Positions 1 through 9,394 of a stretch of 64,000 bases of DNA are shown piece by piece (the first letter of the stretch is position 1; every line of letters starts with the position of its first letter). Source of the stretch: Methanosarcina sp. KYL-1 (lineage in GTDB: Archaea > Halobacteriota > Methanosarcinia > Methanosarcinales > Methanosarcinaceae); contig NZ_VOUA01000019.1 of the NCBI RefSeq assembly GCF_024372725.1, forward strand, positions 1 through 64,000, written 5' to 3'. Under the pieces are notes generated by a model. The model was given only the letters and a program-made list of their open reading frames with translations, searched no databases and was not told the origin of the DNA. The position numbers and the translations under genes were made by a program.

Positions 1-1274
1 CCCTCCACCAGAGGCAAGTTAGTTGCAGAATAAGAATTCTCCTCATCGTTTACTGCCGCAGAGACACCATTAACAATTACTGAAGCAATGCCTGCCCCTT
101 CTTCAACAAAAGTCCCGTTGATCAGGAAGATTGCATTGGCCGGGGAGGGCACGGGATCAAAGGCTATCGCCGGTGCAATTGTGTCCACAAGGAAGTCCTG
201 AGTCGCTTCATTGATATTTCCTTCTGAATCCTTTGCATAAACGGTTACAGTATGAGAGCCGTCAGCAATTTGAGGCAATGTGACATTCAGGTGATCTGTG
301 TTAGTTTGATTGGTCCCGTTATTCCCGTCAATCGCATACCATGCCAGAGAAGCAGTCCGGAAATAAGTTGCATTTAACAATGGAGTACTGTCATTTGTTA
401 CTGCTTGTGGAGAATGTATTATCGCTGGCGGGAACCGGTATCCGTATATCAGGTCTTCATAGTTGTCCAGAACATATATCCTGTTGTTTGTATAACTTAA
501 ACTGAAAGGAGCACTAAAGCTTTCAAATGACGGATGGTCGAGTTCGTGCGTACAATAAAAGCTGCCGTTGATATCATATCTGTAAACATCGTCAGGACTG
601 GAAAGGAAAAATAAATAGGTGCCATCACTTGCTATCTGGCAGTTGTATGGATAGGCGTTTTCTGACGGGTATGCGGGATCCAGGTTAAACGACCTCAATA
701 AAGAACCCGTATTGAAGTCATATTCATAGACCACTCCATTATATACTTCGAATATGTTACCCCCGTTGGCAAAGGCAATTCCACTCTGTTCGTTATGAAA
801 AATGTTTTCATGGACCAGGGTAACACTGCCGTCAAAAGGCAGGTTCAACCTGTATAAGCCGCCGGAGTAACTTCGGATATATATATTTCCATCCTGAGGC
901 CTGTATACAATAGCTCTTCCGTCCAGCGGCACTCTACCTTCTGTTATTACCGTGCCGTCCGATATTTGTTCATAAATATATGAAGTACTATAACCTCCAT
1001 CGATTTGCCAGTAAGTGTCGGTATTCGGGTTATATGCGACGCCCATTACGTAGTAACTGAGCGGTCCCTTAGGCAGTGTATGCTCCAATGTGCTGGTTAG
1101 TGAATAAGTTTCAGTTCCCAGCATATTTGGGGAATAAACACTATATAGAGCTGCGTTTTCATTACTTTTGCATGTTGTGTCGCCATCAAGGCTGTTTGGA
1201 GATGCAAATGCAGCTCCAGATGATACAATAAGAACTATATTCAGTAAAACTACAATCATCCTGAGTAATTTCAT
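1..1274 (-). CDS. Secreted surface protein, propeller-like plus Ig-like repeats (C-terminus outside window)
   Basis: This frame is open from an ATG at 1274 to the window edge, so the protein has at least 424 residues and its end is missing. It starts with a hydrophobic signal peptide (MKLLRMIVVLLNIVLIVSSG) with probable cleavage after AAFA. The next ~270 residues carry repeated short beta motifs rich in Y, D, G and N (DGNIYIRS, DGTYLFF, NNRIYVLDN), typical of a beta-propeller. After residue ~300 comes an Ig-like segment (GSHTVTVYAKDSEGN, then INGTFVEEGAGIASVIVNG) of the kind found in archaeal surface proteins. A short GGTG ribosome site precedes the ATG. The role is probably cell-surface or adhesive; no enzyme motif is seen. 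The secreted repeat-protein call is firm, the function is unknown. Confidence 0.75.
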   Translation of the reverse strand, partial: MKLLRMIVVLLNIVLIVSSGAAFASPNSLDGDTTCKSNENAALYSVYSPNMLGTETYSLTSTLEHTLPKGPLSYYVMGVAYNPNTDTYWQIDGGYSTSYIYEQISDGTVITEGRVPLDGRAIVYRPQDGNIYIRSYSGGLYRLNLPFDGSVTLVHENIFHNEQSGIAFANGGNIFEVYNGVVYEYDFNTGSLLRSFNLDPAYPSENAYPYNCQIASDGTYLFFLSSPDDVYRYDINGSFYCTHELDHPSFESFSAPFSLSYTNNRIYVLDNYEDLIYGYRFPPAIIHSPQAVTNDSTPLLNATYFRTASLAWYAIDGNNGTNQTNTDHLNVTLPQIADGSHTVTVYAKDSEGNINEATQDFLVDTIAPAIAFDPVPSPANAIFLINGTFVEEGAGIASVIVNGVSAAVNDEENSYSATNLPLVE

Positions 1275-1692
1275 GTTATAACACCAATTTTTTCTCTAAA
1301 GAACGGGCTTTTCATTTTTCTTTGATTTTATAAAGAAACAGGAACATTAGGGCGAGTTTCTAATTAACTAACAGATTAAGTTGTGAGAAAAAATTCCACA
1401 CTCTATATATAATAGATAAGTTTTAGTATAAAAATTATCAACTAGACTTTGTAAAATCACTTTGTATATTTCATGGAAATCTAGAAAAAAATAAAAATTA
1501 AGTTTTAATAAATTAAAAAAAAGATATTTTTCACTGGAAAAGCCGCTCGGCTTCGCGAGCGGACAAGAACGACAGAAATTAACTATTACGGTTACCCTTT
1601 TTCCTCTAACAACCCTCTAAACCTCAAACCCTGACTGAAATTAAGGGTCTTTTTAAAACAGGACAGAAGACTAAGAAAGGAACCCGTCTTTC
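1275..1692. other. Gene-free spacer with a copy of a dispersed GC hairpin element
   Basis: AT-rich spacer between the surface protein and the permease. No convincing ORF. At 1543-1566 it holds a GC hairpin (CCGCTCG/CGAGCGG) followed by GGACAAGAACGAC, related to elements near 6100 and 9210. Just left of the permease stop there is no clear U-tract terminator. Confidence 0.6.
1543..1605 (+). repeat. Dispersed GC-hairpin element, copy 1
   Basis: GAAAAGCCGCTCGGCTTCG followed by CGAGCGGACAAGAACGAC and then AACTATTACGGTTAC. The same ordered blocks recur at 6099-6160 and 9208-9275. Here the stem is a perfect 7-bp CCGCTCG/CGAGCGG. Confidence 0.6.
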
Positions 1693-4002
1693 TCACCCCG
1701 CCTGCTTGCCTTTTTCCTTCCCTTTCTCTTTCCCTCCCCCGAACTTCGCATACATTTTCCTGGCATATTTTTTCATCAGGTAATTCAGGCTCTCCTTCGA
1801 AATCGGCTTTGACTTCTTGACTACCATTACCGGCTTTCTGGCATGTATGGCAACTCTCTGGGACAGGGTGCCGAGCAGGGAAACCTTGAACCTCTGGCTG
1901 GAGTCGCCGATGATTGTCAGGTCGCTGTGGTTTGAGGCTTCGAGGATGGCGTCTTCTATAGAGTATCTTTCAAGGAGTTTGAAAGTGACGGGGACCCGGG
2001 GTATGCTTTTGACCAGGTCTTCAAGTTTTTCGGAGACTTCTTTTTTCTCTTCCGGGGTCTCATCCGGGCTTATGATTCTGAGTATTTCTATTGAAGCCCC
2101 GGTGTTTGCGGCCATTTTTTTTGCCAGGTAAAGGGCGTGGTTGGAATTTTCTTTTCCGTTATAGGCTACGAGGATTTTCTCTATTTTTTCCGGGAGGTGT
2201 CCTTTTAATAAGGCGATCTGTTTTTTGGATGTCGAAAGAACCCCGTTTATGACTTCTCCCAGGTAGTACTGGAACCCCTTTGTTTCGTGCCAGCCCAGGA
2301 TAATCATATCTGCTTTTTCGATTTCAGCCTGTTCTATGATGGAATTCGGGATGTTGTGGTCAAAGGCGACGATGTACTCCCTTTTATGCCCGATTCTTGC
2401 AGGGTAGCGGTCAAACTTTTCTTTGAAGCGGATGTCCGGCTCGGTCTCTTTTTCATGGTAGGCTTCCTGGGCTAGCTTCAGGTCTGTCTGGTCCGGGACT
2501 TCAATTACATGGAGGCAGATTATGTCGCTTCCCAGGCAGTCGGCAAGCTTCAAAAGGTCACGTTCATGGGCGGGGTTGGAAATGGGCACCAGGACTTTGG
2601 CCACGGAATCGGGTTTTATGTGTGCTTTTTCTACGGTGTCTTCCAGCAGGTCAAATATGTTATATTCCGGCATGGCTCTGCCCCTTCCGTAGAAGCGGTA
2701 CCAGACGGCTCCGACGGATACCAGCGCCAGGATGAAAAGGAAAGGCAAAAACCCCAGGAGCGGCAGCAATATTATGCTCCCGGCAATCCCGGTGACCTGG
2801 GTGAAAGGGAAGAAAGGGTCCCGGAATGCAGGTTCGTATCCGGGCAAGGTCCGATTTCTGAGGATTATTACTGCCATGTTCAGCAGGATAAATATCAAAA
2901 TGTTAAAAGCGCCGCCAAGCCTTGCCAGTTCCTCTATATCGAAGAGGAAGAGGAGCACGACCATTACGGTTCCCGTGACCAGGATCGCGTTATGGGGAGT
3001 CCCGTATTTTTCATGGACCAGGACAAACCATTCCGGCATCAGGGCGTCCCTGCTCATGGCAAAAGGAAACCTGGAAGACGAGAGTATGGCGCCGTTGGCT
3101 GTGGAAAGCGTTGCAAGCAGGGCACCAAGGGCAATAGCTATTTTCCCGTATTCTCCTGCCATAAGATCTGCCATATCTGCCAGGGGGGTGACTGAAGTTG
3201 CGACCCCTGCTGCTGCTCCCTCTGCCCCCATTGCTGCTCCTCCGGGGCCTGAGAACCCTACGACTGCTGTCATTATGCCGACATAGAATAGGGTAACCAC
3301 GACTGCCGAAGCAATGAACGCCCTCGGAAGGTTCTTTGTCGGGTTTTTAACTTCCTCTGAAACTGCGGCCAGTTCGGCCAGTCCCAGGTAGGATATGAAA
3401 ATAATTCCTGTTGTGGTAATCACCGATACCGCGCCATAGGGTGCTACAGGGGAAAAGTTAGCAGGCTCGATACTGAAAGATACCCCGGCTATGAACAAAA
3501 GCAGTATTGCCATTAAAAGGACCACAATAACGTTCTGCAGCGAACCGCTGCTTTTTGCCCCCCGGTAGTTGATTGCCAGAAGGAGCAATCCCGTGGCAGC
3601 TGCTACGAAATAGAGGGGCAGGGGATAAAAAAGCTGGAAATACTGTGCAAGCCCTATCAGGGCAAACGTGCCCTTGAATATCAGGGCCAGCCAGGAGCCA
3701 AGCCCGATCACCGCGCCGAATGCAGCCCCCATTGTCCTGCTGATGTAGTAATAGCTGCCCCCTGCCAGGGGCATGCCTGTTGCCAGCTCTGCCATGCTGA
3801 TGGCTGTGGCTATTGAAATGAGCCCGCCCAGCAGAAAGGAGATTATCGATGCCGGACCGGCATTTGCCAGGGCTAGCCCCGGAAGGATAAAGATCCCGGC
3901 CCCGATCATCGTCCCGGTCCCTATGGTGAAAGTCGAGAAAAAGCCCAGGCTGCGCCCGAGCCTCTCAGTCGTTTCAACCGTTGCCGTCTCTATTCCCCCC
4001 AC
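1693..4002 (-). CDS. APC-family amino acid permease with two C-terminal universal stress (Usp) domains
   Basis: Residues ~15-440 form a 12-helix APC-superfamily transporter; the first helix has the family signature GTGTMIGAGIFILPG, and transport of amino acids or related cations is the family role. Residues ~465-605 and ~604-740 are two tandem Usp folds, each starting with a KVLVPI or KILVAY beta strand. The second ends in a nucleotide-loop-like stretch (IIGDSSQRFK then LLGTLSQRV). The domains would lie in the cytoplasm and may couple uptake to ATP or stress state; that is inference. The only start that fits the frame is GTG at 4002, without a strong ribosome site. The last residues are a Lys/Gly-rich tail (GGGKEKGKEKGKQAG). 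Confidence 0.88.
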   Translation of the reverse strand: MGGIETATVETTERLGRSLGFFSTFTIGTGTMIGAGIFILPGLALANAGPASIISFLLGGLISIATAISMAELATGMPLAGGSYYYISRTMGAAFGAVIGLGSWLALIFKGTFALIGLAQYFQLFYPLPLYFVAAATGLLLLAINYRGAKSSGSLQNVIVVLLMAILLLFIAGVSFSIEPANFSPVAPYGAVSVITTTGIIFISYLGLAELAAVSEEVKNPTKNLPRAFIASAVVVTLFYVGIMTAVVGFSGPGGAAMGAEGAAAGVATSVTPLADMADLMAGEYGKIAIALGALLATLSTANGAILSSSRFPFAMSRDALMPEWFVLVHEKYGTPHNAILVTGTVMVVLLFLFDIEELARLGGAFNILIFILLNMAVIILRNRTLPGYEPAFRDPFFPFTQVTGIAGSIILLPLLGFLPFLFILALVSVGAVWYRFYGRGRAMPEYNIFDLLEDTVEKAHIKPDSVAKVLVPISNPAHERDLLKLADCLGSDIICLHVIEVPDQTDLKLAQEAYHEKETEPDIRFKEKFDRYPARIGHKREYIVAFDHNIPNSIIEQAEIEKADMIILGWHETKGFQYYLGEVINGVLSTSKKQIALLKGHLPEKIEKILVAYNGKENSNHALYLAKKMAANTGASIEILRIISPDETPEEKKEVSEKLEDLVKSIPRVPVTFKLLERYSIEDAILEASNHSDLTIIGDSSQRFKVSLLGTLSQRVAIHARKPVMVVKKSKPISKESLNYLMKKYARKMYAKFGGGKEKGKEKGKQAG

Positions 4003-4202
4003 TTCAGGACTTTCGGACCGGTAAAACCGGGCCTATAGCCTGTATAAACCTTCACGCTGGTCTTATTCCGGCAACCTTGAGAATATATCCCCCCTCCGGA
4101 CAGCCGGGCAAGCAATAAAAGTTTCAATCCGTACTATTTTATTATGCTTTATTATATAATACCCATTTTAAATTATTGGAGCATTTTATTATATACTTTA
4201 AA

Positions 4203-5477
4203 TTATTTGAATATTTTATTATATATTGTAAAAATAGTGCTTGACAGATGTTCCTGCTTTATGTGTCCGGAACCGTCGGGTTTGCAGGAATTGGCCAGCC
4301 AGTTATAAAAATTCTTTGACAATTTTACGCCCGCCATGTCGATGTACCTATAAAACAGATAACTCAGTGGTATTATTAATAATAACGACGAGAGGCATGA
4401 AATTAAAACAGCCGTTCCATATGGTAATACCGGGTACAGGACGAGGAACAATGCACAGGTGAAACTGCTTATCACCAGGAAATGTATCAGGTACAGAGAG
4501 TATGATATTTTTCCGAGGAACAACGGCACGGGGGAAGAAAAAACTTTTTGCAACAACTGGCTGTTCAATAAGACATACATTATCATGCCGGCGCCTATAA
4601 CATGATAGCTTATCTTTGGTGTATGGAAGAAGCCGTTATTGAGAAACCCGTATAATGAATCGCCTGTCACAGGGCTTGTAGGGTACGACCCGAGAAACAG
4701 CCCCAAAATCAGTATAATAGATAATACGATATTAGATAATGTTATTTTATTACCTGTTTTAGATAATGTTGTTTTATTACCTGTTTCAAATACCGGCTTC
4801 CTGGTGTTGAACGTGTCGGCGAGCACCATTCCTATTACAAAAGCCAGATAGTAAGAGTTGAGGAAAAGCACGGCTGCGGCAAAGTAGAACGTCCAGCGGT
4901 TGCGCAGAGGTCCGAACAGTAGTGCCATTGCGAAAACGAGCATCGACCCGAAAAATTCTATATTCATCGTCCATAAAACCGGGTTGTAAACGGTCTTGCC
5001 CCCTACAAAAAAAGAGCCCCACACCGCCTGTTTAAGCGCGTCGACGATATCCGGCGTAAAGGTCCAGTAGTCGCGGTAATTGCTACCTGCGGAAATCGTC
5101 ATGGTTTCAATATAATACCGGTATAATCCGGCTGATGCCAATAAGTACGACAACATTACTGCTGCGAATACCGGAACAAACAACCTTATATAGCGGCGCA
5201 CTGCGCTGCTTATAATTATGTTTTTGTCCCTCGTTTTAAAATATTTCTGGGTCAATACGTAGCCGCTCAGGACGAAGAAGATACACACTGAAAAGTCCCC
5301 GGCGCCGATTAGTCCCAGGGGTGTGCTCGAAAAAACAAGGTCAAGGTTTCCAAGATGCGATGGCAACTTATCCCCATAGATCACCGCCGGGGCTAATGCG
5401 ACAAAGAAATGCATTATCATAACATTAATCGCAGCTACACCGCGCAGCCCATCAAGATAGGTGATCTTCCCGGTCAT
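4203..5477 (-). CDS. Acyltransferase 3 family membrane O-acyltransferase
   Basis: The N-terminus YLDGLRGVAAINVMIMHFF is the signature of acyltransferase family 3, including the conserved His after the first helix. About ten transmembrane helices follow, which fits the usual 350-420 residues. Relatives add acetyl or other acyl groups to surface sugars. A short internal duplication (two copies of TGNK-TTLS/ITLSN near residues 235-250) lies in a loop and comes from a 24-bp repeat in the DNA (GTTTTATTACCTGTTT twice near 4740-4790). The ATG has no clear ribosome site. The substrate cannot be told. Confidence 0.85.
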   Translation of the reverse strand: MTGKITYLDGLRGVAAINVMIMHFFVALAPAVIYGDKLPSHLGNLDLVFSSTPLGLIGAGDFSVCIFFVLSGYVLTQKYFKTRDKNIIISSAVRRYIRLFVPVFAAVMLSYLLASAGLYRYYIETMTISAGSNYRDYWTFTPDIVDALKQAVWGSFFVGGKTVYNPVLWTMNIEFFGSMLVFAMALLFGPLRNRWTFYFAAAVLFLNSYYLAFVIGMVLADTFNTRKPVFETGNKTTLSKTGNKITLSNIVLSIILILGLFLGSYPTSPVTGDSLYGFLNNGFFHTPKISYHVIGAGMIMYVLLNSQLLQKVFSSPVPLFLGKISYSLYLIHFLVISSFTCALFLVLYPVLPYGTAVLISCLSSLLLIIPLSYLFYRYIDMAGVKLSKNFYNWLANSCKPDGSGHIKQEHLSSTIFTIYNKIFK

Positions 5478-5703
5478 TTTTATCGCTCAAAGAGTGTTTT
5501 ATTCGTTTTTTATTCTTTATTTAAACTGTCCGTCGCCCCGCAATTTTCTGTTTCAATCCCTGTTTGAGTGGATCTTGCTTGCGGGCACCTTTGTATCTTC
5601 TAACTAAACAAAAATCTTGAGCCCTTTTATTTTTTTCTGTTTCTTCTTCGGTTTTGGAAAATATCATGAAATTTTCTCAATTTAATTTTCTTCAAACGTA
5701 CAT

Positions 5704-5718
5704 GCTTATATAATCCCA
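5704..5718 (+). promoter_or_regulatory. TATA promoter of ywbE (leaderless start)
   Basis: GCTTATATAATCC is centred ~24 bases before the ATG at 5735, so transcription should begin at or next to the start codon. No ribosome site is seen, which agrees. Confidence 0.5.
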
Positions 5719-5734
5719 GACTTACCTTCCACCC

Positions 5735-5932
5735 ATGAACGCAGGCACTACCAGATCTAACATCAAACCCGGATTAAAAGTAGGGATTGTTTTAAAGCAG
5801 GACCAGAGGACCGGGAAAATAACCCAGGGTGTTGTAAAGAGAATCCTGACCAATTCTTCAACTCATCCGCACGGGATAAAGGTCCAGTTAGAAGACGGCC
5901 AGGTAGGAAGGGTTAAGGAAATCTATTCCTGA
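5735..5932 (+). CDS. ywbE: YwbE family protein (DUF2196)
   Basis: A 65-residue protein that matches the YwbE/DUF2196 family over its whole length: RSNIKPGLKVGIVLKQDQRT, GKITQGVVKRILTNS, HPHGIKVQLEDGQVGRVKEI. The family is a small beta-barrel-like fold of unknown function. The TATA sequence TTATATAA at 5707-5714 is centred about 24 bases before the ATG, so the mRNA is probably leaderless. Confidence 0.9.
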   Translation: MNAGTTRSNIKPGLKVGIVLKQDQRTGKITQGVVKRILTNSSTHPHGIKVQLEDGQVGRVKEIYS

Positions 5933-6098
5933 GAAGTGAAATCAGCCCCTTTTCAACCCCCCTTTTAACCTCTCTTTCAACCTTCATATTCCATTTTCCG
6001 GACTCTTTCCTGCAGCCAGCTTGCTTTATCATCATTTTTCAATACCCTGCGGTTTTTTGTTCTTTTTTCTTCTTCTTTAGCTTCTTCTTTTTAAACAG

Positions 6099-6172
6099 GA
6101 AAAGCCGCTTCGCTTCGCGAGCGGGACAAGAACGACCGGGATGAAACTATTCAAGTAACTCTGGCTTTCATG
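6099..6172 (+). repeat. Dispersed GC-hairpin element, copy 2
   Basis: GGAAAAGCCGCTTCGCTTCG, CGAGCGGGACAAGAACGACC, then GATGAAACTATTCAAGTAAC. The hairpin is CCGC(T)TCGC/GCGAGCGG. It shares its order of blocks with copies near 1543 and 9205. Confidence 0.65.
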
Positions 6173-6187
6173 CCAAAAAAGAAGTTA

Positions 6188-6210
6188 AGGGGCTTTCAGC
6201 CCCGTTTTTC
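6188..6210. terminator. Terminator hairpin between convergent genes
   Basis: GGGGCT-TTC-AGCCCC followed by GTTTTT on the plus strand. It lies between convergent genes and could stop transcription of ywbE. Confidence 0.5.
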
Positions 6211-6245
6211 AATCTTCTGTTAATTCACATACTGGCAGAATCAAT

Positions 6246-7694
6246 TCATTTCTTCCGCACCGGCCGCGGCATATTATACGACCCGTCAACCAGGGGCATC
6301 TTCGGCCCGTAGAACCTTGCCGTGAAGCGGAAACCCCTTTCTGGTGCCGGAAGCCAGTTCTGAAGTTGGGCAGGTTCCGTGGGTTTTTCGTGCTGGACGT
6401 AGATGGTGAGCTTTCCGTCTTCGACGTGGAGGTCTCCCCGGTCCACCATGAAACTGCTGATTGTGTAGCGGTTGAGTTCATTGGCAACAAAGTAGCCGCT
6501 GGCATCGTAGATAGGGACGGACCAGAACTCGGTCACAGGGGGGAGGTCGTCCATGTCGAAGGTGAGGGTATACCTGTATTTCCCTTCCAGGGCATTGCCG
6601 TCGGAATCTAAGAACAGGAACGCTCCGACGTGCGAAACGTTGGAATCGGGGCCTCCCCATCCCGCATCGGCCATAACCGCCCGCATAAGGTACTCGGTGC
6701 CAAAGCCTCCCTCGGCATTAAGAACCATCCAGCCGTTCATGGGGATAAGGCTTTCCTGTGTCGCTTTCTTTAACCTTTTGTAGCCGCTTATGAAACCCTC
6801 GGTCAATCCATCCCGAATATCCCTGTCCAGTTTGGACCACTGGAAGTTCTTGCCGGGCCCTATTCCGACCTTTGCCAGGCGGCAGAGCATGTCGGATTCT
6901 TTTTCGGAGTCCTTCATTAACGGCATGCTGGGGTCGTTGAGCACCAGGTTCAGGAAGGTAAAAAAGTCCTCTGCAGTCTGCCGGTCAACCTGCCTGGTAG
7001 TAAGTTCGGCCATGCGGGGGAAGGTCCTGTACTTGCCGGGTACGAGCTCCTGGTCCTTCAGGAGAACTCCTCTGTGCCCGTTTTCAACCCATTTGCTAAG
7101 AGGCGTGATGGTGCACTGGTCCTGCAAGTTATTGATATGGTGCACTTCCTCTTCGCTTCCCTCCATCAGCGCAATCCGGATGTTGGCAAAAGCCATCCTG
7201 CTGGGTGCATGAATCACTTCCGTCGTGGTAAAATCAGCCGGGATTTTCCCGCCCCATAACTCCGGTACGATGAGATAAGTCCTTGCCCGGGTGCCGTTGA
7301 ACTGGTTGCCTGCGTACAGGAAGTAAATTCCGTACTGGTCCATGAGCTGCAGGCTGAAATAGCGGTCCGTAATTCCGGGCACTTCCATGACCAAAGGCTC
7401 CTCCTGCAGGTCGAGGAAGGCCGTAGCGTAGAGTGTTGTGGCATTCGGCGTTACGACAGCCTTGAAATCGGGTGTAATCGGCTTTCCCTCGTTGACTAAA
7501 TAGTAGCGGTTAACCCCCACATGGACGTTGCTATCCTCTGCCTGGGTGTAGTTATAGCGCGTCTCATAGAAAATTACCTGCTGCAGGCCGTAAAGATAAG
7601 CCTCTTCAGCGATTTCCGCAGCTCCCGTTGTGCTGCTTGCTTCGGGCGCACTGCCCGATACTTCTCTGAACTTCTGTGCAATCATACTTCCCAA
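6246..7694 (-). CDS. DUF1254/DUF1214 domain protein
   Basis: The N-terminal half has the DUF1254 pattern (AYLYGLQQVIFYETRYNY, VTPNATTLYATAFLDL, YFSLQLMDQYGIYF). The C-terminal half has the DUF1214 pattern (WSVPIYDASGYFVANELNRY, GRRG-like region, WLPAPERGFRFTARFYGPK). These two-domain proteins are widespread; their biochemical role is not established. The longest frame begins at ATG 7709, but the strong ribosome site GGGAGGT lies inside that reading frame. It sits 6 bases before a TTG at 7694, which I take as the start (the next ATG, 7685, is 15 bases away). No signal peptide is evident. Monocistronic by context. Confidence 0.85.
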   Translation of the reverse strand: MGSMIAQKFREVSGSAPEASSTTGAAEIAEEAYLYGLQQVIFYETRYNYTQAEDSNVHVGVNRYYLVNEGKPITPDFKAVVTPNATTLYATAFLDLQEEPLVMEVPGITDRYFSLQLMDQYGIYFLYAGNQFNGTRARTYLIVPELWGGKIPADFTTTEVIHAPSRMAFANIRIALMEGSEEEVHHINNLQDQCTITPLSKWVENGHRGVLLKDQELVPGKYRTFPRMAELTTRQVDRQTAEDFFTFLNLVLNDPSMPLMKDSEKESDMLCRLAKVGIGPGKNFQWSKLDRDIRDGLTEGFISGYKRLKKATQESLIPMNGWMVLNAEGGFGTEYLMRAVMADAGWGGPDSNVSHVGAFLFLDSDGNALEGKYRYTLTFDMDDLPPVTEFWSVPIYDASGYFVANELNRYTISSFMVDRGDLHVEDGKLTIYVQHEKPTEPAQLQNWLPAPERGFRFTARFYGPKMPLVDGSYNMPRPVRKK

Positions 7695-8607
7695 AAAAAT
7701 ACCTCCCATTTATTAGCGATCTGAACCCCATATTCAGATCGTGTTACTTAATAATACTATATTCCCATTTTTATAAATCACTATTCTGAAGTAGATTCCG
7801 TTTAGTGTCGAGAGGATCTTCTTTTCTCCATCCCCGGAAAAGCTGCTTCGCTCTGTTAGCAGGAAAAAGGAGAGGAGAAAAAGTGGGAAAAAAGGAGAGG
7901 GAAAAAGAAAGGGAAAAAGAAAGGTTAAACTTAAACTATTATCCGTTCTTCCGGGTACTTTGTTTCTTCTGGGTACTCCAGCTACTCTGTTTTTCCCGGT
8001 TCCTGATATCTGCTGCTCAAATCACCGCTGGCCGCGCTGCAAGTCATTGATTGTCCTCATTGTGTGCTGTCTGCCTTTCAGGTCTTTAGGGCCTTTTATG
8101 GCAGGAGTTGCGCAGCCGCAGTACTGTGTTTTTTTGTCAGGTGGCTCTTTTTCGTTTTATCTGCCGCTATAAACCATCCTCCATCCCGTAAGGCGTCCCG
8201 GATGGGCAGATTTGGGAATGAAAAATAAAGAAATTTGCTCCTGTTAAGCTCTAAAGGTTTTTAGAGCCTTTAATGGGCACAGTTCCGGATAATTTCTTTG
8301 AAAATCTCCTGATTTCCGTATTCAGATCAGGATAAAAAAATAAATGCGATTTCAGGCCTGAATACCTTTAAAAAATTGATATATTCATTTTTCACACATT
8401 ATTTTTTTATTAAAACATCTTTTAATTCCCAAACAGGAATTGAAGGGTTCAATAACGCTTTATGGAATTTTAACACTTTCATTTATTTTTATATATCTGC
8501 GTATATTTATATTCCAATGCATTCAAATGAGGTTGAGGTATGGAATTTACTCCGTGCCTTACGGTAAGAAAAAAACGGGATAAAACAGGAAAAAACAGGA
8601 GGAAAAA
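7695..8607. other. Gene-free spacer, about 0.9 kb
   Basis: No supported gene. 7862-7925 is purine-rich (GAGAGGGAAAAAGAAAGGG type). A perfect hairpin GCTCTAAA/TTTAGAGC lies at 8248-8267. The right end is the AT-rich promoter region of the secreted-protein gene at 8608. A partial relative of the GC-hairpin element (GGAAAAGCTGCTTCGCTC) is at 7839-7857. Confidence 0.5.
8501..8513 (+). promoter_or_regulatory. TATA box of the first small secreted protein gene
   Basis: GTATATTTATATT lies ~95 bases before the ATG at 8608. The same 13 bases stand before the paralogous gene at 10312-10324, which supports shared control. Confidence 0.5.
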
Positions 8608-8922
8608 ATGATTCTAAATGGAAGGTCACTCGCAAAGCTTGTGGCATCAATTTCTGTTGTTTTGATGCTGTTTGCCCTGCTCCCTTCGGGGGCTCTTGCA
8701 GGACCCGGGCCAAACGGACCCGGTGACGGAAAAGGCCTGGAGGACCAGGACAGGGACCGTCTCAAAGACGGAAGCTGCACTCTCACCGAAACTGCAGATC
8801 CCGTAATCCTTCAAAGCGGCATTTACCAGCAGGATAAGGATCAGGACAGGACCCATGACCAGACCCCCGATGACTGCGATGGGACACCGGACCGTATCAG
8901 GGAACACAAAGGGATTGAGTAA
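8608..8922 (+). CDS. Small secreted protein, Asp/Arg/Gln-rich (paralogue of 10447-10887)
   Basis: 104 residues with a clear signal peptide: MILNGRSLAKLVASISVVLM, then a core ending LLPSGALA. The mature part is hydrophilic and rich in D, R, Q and G (GLEDQDRDRLKDG, DQDRTHDQTPDDCDGTPDR) with two cysteines. The signal peptide matches that of the gene at 10447 at most positions, and both mature proteins contain DRT-DQT and DCDG motifs, so the two are paralogues. A strong ribosome site AGGAGG sits 6 bases before the ATG. No known domain recognised. The acidic repeats might bind calcium or other cations; this is a guess. Confidence 0.75.
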   Translation: MILNGRSLAKLVASISVVLMLFALLPSGALAGPGPNGPGDGKGLEDQDRDRLKDGSCTLTETADPVILQSGIYQQDKDQDRTHDQTPDDCDGTPDRIREHKGIE

Positions 8923-9394
8923 ATCAGGAGTTAACTGAAACACTATCTCCCCGGGATATCAAAAGGATTCAGCTTCCGGTGTTTTGCTGCAGAGCCTCAG
9001 AATTTCAGGTTCAGGGAAGGTCTTTCCTTTAAGCCCCTGGAATGCACCAAATCTGCCGGCTGATTGAACCCCTTATTTTTTATTTATTCTTCCTTTTTCC
9101 CCAACCCTTTTTCCTCGAAAAAGCTTCTTTACCGAAAGATTATCGGTCTCGAATGTCGGGACTGCACCGGGTAAGAATTGCCGGAAAATAAATTCCTTCA
9201 TAACACGGGAAAAGCCGCTTCGCTTTGCGAGCGGGAAAAAAGAACGGTCGGGAAGAAACTATTCCGGTTACACTGGTTTTTCCAATTAACTCCTCTTCAT
9301 CGAACCTTTCTCATCGATCCTTTCTCATCGAACCTTTCTCATCGAACCTTTATCATCGAAAACGTTATTTATTTCCGGAAGTTTTATCGTCTTG
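8923..9394. other. Gene-free spacer with dispersed element copy 3 and a short tandem repeat
   Basis: Holds the third GC-hairpin element (9205-9275) and, at 9293-9360, five tandem copies of a ~15-base unit of the form TCATCGAACCTTTC. The TATA-like sequence at 9363-9373 lies in the same spacer. Confidence 0.6.
9205..9275 (+). repeat. Dispersed GC-hairpin element, copy 3
   Basis: GGAAAAGCCGCTTCGCTTTG, CGAGCGGGAAAAAAGAACGG, then GAAGAAACTATTCCGGTTAC. It is closest to copy 2 at 6099. Confidence 0.65.

Larger units (their letters stand above)
5933..6245. other. Convergent spacer: dispersed element plus terminator hairpin
   Basis: Spacer between ywbE (plus) and the DUF1254 gene (minus). It holds pyrimidine-rich sequence, the second copy of the GC-hairpin element and a terminator-like hairpin at 6188-6210. 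Confidence 0.6.
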
